Source: Petaurus breviceps papuanus (Eukaryota > Chordata > Mammalia > Diprotodontia > Petauridae). From it: DNA of 64,000 nt. The DNA is taken from positions 58,025,591-58,089,590 of the forward strand of contig JAMXIF010000015.1 of the NCBI GenBank assembly GCA_028583685.1, in the 5' to 3' direction. Shown one piece after another: positions 62,254 to 64,000 of the stretch. The first letter of the stretch is position 1. Each line of letters begins with the position of its first letter. Under the pieces are notes generated by a model, which was given only the letters and a program-made list of their open reading frames with translations, searched no databases and had not been told where the DNA came from. Made by a program: the position numbers and the translations under genes.

Positions 62254-64000
62254 GGAGAGTATATTCTCCTCCTGAGACCACCACTCTGCATTTGGGGGAT
62301 GTATGAACAGATTTTGGCAGTGGGATGTCAACATTGTATGTCTTCATTCCACATGACCCAGTACACGGGTTGACTTCAAAGTCTGTTCGCCGTAAAGCCT
62401 CTAAAGGTATAACTTCCTCCTAGGGCCAAGCACCGTGTCAGTGCTCCTCTCTCCGTCCCGTGGTCGAAGAACAATATGAGTGTGTAGGTGTAATGCTGCT
62501 GTGATGGAGCTGAGGGCTTTTGGTGTGGGTGCATGTGAGCAAATGTTCCACCTCTCCAAAAAAAAAAAAGAGAGGACTTCAAAATAGAAGATGAAAGTCT
62601 TATATAACAAGTTATAAAACTTTTGGCCAGTTTTTGTATGACAAAGACTTATTTTATAAGATGATATAAGTTAAATATTACCAGTTTCCTTTTCTGAGTG
62701 AAATGCCTCCCAAGGAACATCACAGGGAAAAAATGACTTTAATATGAAGATCTTTGCTGTCTTCCTCTAATTCCGTGCCTCTCTCAGGGTCCTTTTGCTG
62801 GCAATAGGACCTTTTGGCCTGCAAACCCCAAAGTTGATGCTTCGCAGCATGGTTATAGCTCCATGTGCATGTCCAGGTGTTTTTGGTGCATGTATGTTTA
62901 TGTGGGTGTGTGTGAGAAAGAGAGGGAAGAAACATGTGGGAAGAGAAGAGGGAGAGAGATCTCTGCTGGACAGAAAGCCATTCCTCCCTGTGGGCTACAT
63001 ACAGTATCTTATATTTAAAAACTAAAGTGGGTGGAACACAGACACTGGGAGTATTGGGCAGGCCTGGCCTCTTTGGGGTAAAGTCCATGGCTAGTGTTTA
63101 GTTGAATGGCAGCCACTTGCATAATCACCACCCAGTTTTCTGTACTTCAGAAAGTGCCCAATATTTAAAATGTTTGTAGATTCAAACCCGGCAGGGGTTA
63201 ATAGCTCAGTGCTAAGAACTAATTTGTTGCTCTTCTAATCTTCCATTCCGCTCCCCAGTTTGTTCATTTGCTGTAAAATTATGTGAATGCTGCTATAGTT
63301 TGTGTAAACTCTGGTTAGAGAGACAGGAGGAAAGTCTTTTGTTGTCCAGTCTTCCTTTTTCTGTGACCGCATGGAGAGATATTGTCTGTGACATGGTGCT
63401 TTATGAGTTAAGCGTCTTCCTTTTGGTATGGTTTTTGATTTTTGAAAGAGGCCAAATCCAGATTTAAAAGAAAAACAAAAACCAACTTTTTGATAGGTGA
63501 ACATTGCTTTCAAAAGAATATTTATCGGCAGGGACAAAAAGGGAGGGGGGTAAAAATCAGGATGTGAACTCCAACCACTTATGCTTCCATCACACATAAT
63601 GAAAGGTTTTGGCCTTAACCAGCTTTACCAAATGCCCTTTTCCATTTCCCTTTGAGAGTAATTTATGTCAATAGGGACTAAACGTAATTCTTATTTTTTA
63701 TTTTATTTTTTTTAAGTTGTCTTTTTATTTACTTATTAGTGAAATCTTATTTTCTGTCCACCAGTGGTGAGTGTATTTAAGACAAGTTCTGATGAGTTAC
63801 TGACTTAACCACATGTTACTTTTTCCCTCCTTCAGTGGAATGTGTTGTTAGACAGAATGAATTTTATTACCTTTATGCTTTCGTAAACCAGCCAAGTGGT
63901 ACAGGATGAACTTTGTGACTTAAGTAAGGTAACTAACCACCAGACTTTAAGAAAAAAAAAAAAGACAGTCCCACTGAAATCTCTTTCTTCCCTGGGGCCT
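62254..64000 (+). other. FHDC1: FHDC1 3'UTR, continuing past the window
   Basis: No canonical AATAAA or ATTAAA was seen between the stop and the window end, so the transcript probably extends beyond 64000. AU-rich ATTTA-type motifs occur near 63720-63740, and A-runs at 62559-62569 and 63951-63963. No interspersed repeat was recognised. Open frames here (for example 62720-63088 and 63235-63597 on the minus strand) look random. Confidence 0.75.
63559..63592 (+). repeat. 34-bp duplicate of FHDC1 coding sequence in the 3'UTR
   Basis: 32 of 34 bases match 60539-60572 of the last coding exon (core GATGTGAACTCCAACCACTT), in the same orientation about 3.0 kb downstream. Flanks on both sides differ, and no known repeat was recognised. 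Confidence 0.9.

Noticed and set aside
62720-63597. Minus-strand open frames of 120-122 codons in the 3'UTR
   Set aside because: They lie opposite the FHDC1 3'UTR, include low-complexity segments and resemble no known family.

Overview
This is a vertebrate nuclear genome window, almost certainly from a marsupial. It holds one complete protein-coding gene in 11 coding exons with GT-AG introns. The introns are packed with marsupial-type interspersed repeats: tRNA-derived SINEs sharing a 'GGGGCAGCTAGGTGGC...AAGTCACTTAACCCCAATTGCC' layout, SINEs with RTE/BovB-type tails, MIR/THER CORE-SINEs, L2, marsupial L1 and a half-L1 (HAL1). An Australian lineage is possible from the SINE type, but the species cannot be fixed by eye. 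No retrovirus, LTR element or Polinton was recognised.

The gene is FHDC1 (FH2 domain-containing protein 1, inverted formin-1/INF1), on the + strand. Joining the coding exons (13132-13605, 29661-29722, 30506-30608, 39287-39372, 39474-39574, 46555-46625, 46720-46827, 48619-48689, 50590-50707, 57450-57614, 60163-62253) gives one open frame of 1149 codons, against about 1143 residues in human as I recall it. The order is a short N-terminus, proline-rich FH1, FH2 and a long basic, serine-rich C-terminal tail. That is the inverted layout known for this formin, which links actin assembly to microtubules.

Layout: 1-3290 is repeat-bearing upstream DNA ending in a (CA)n(CT)n microsatellite. 3290-5650 is a GC-rich CpG island with GC boxes, the likely promoter; the best splice donor there is at 3705/3706. 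5650-12981 is the probable 5'UTR intron, with a 400-bp assembly gap at 11307-11706. The first coding exon carries four upstream ATGs, and two of their uORFs overlap the FHDC1 start in both other frames. Coding intron 1 (16 kb) holds a nearly full-length 7SL RNA pseudogene and a full-length HAL1 with target-site duplications and a nested TA-flanked DNA transposon. Two introns are only 101 and 94 bp. The last exon encodes the whole C-terminal 696 residues, and its 3'UTR runs out of the window with no canonical polyadenylation signal seen.

Nothing here looks like an undescribed multi-gene system. The most interesting local signals are the overlapping uORFs, the 7SL pseudogene, the HAL1 with its nested transposon, a head-to-tail SINE dimer inside one target-site duplication, an A-rich linker variant among the SINEs, and a 34-bp stretch of the last coding exon repeated 3 kb downstream in the 3'UTR. 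All coordinates and family calls were made by eye without database searches.
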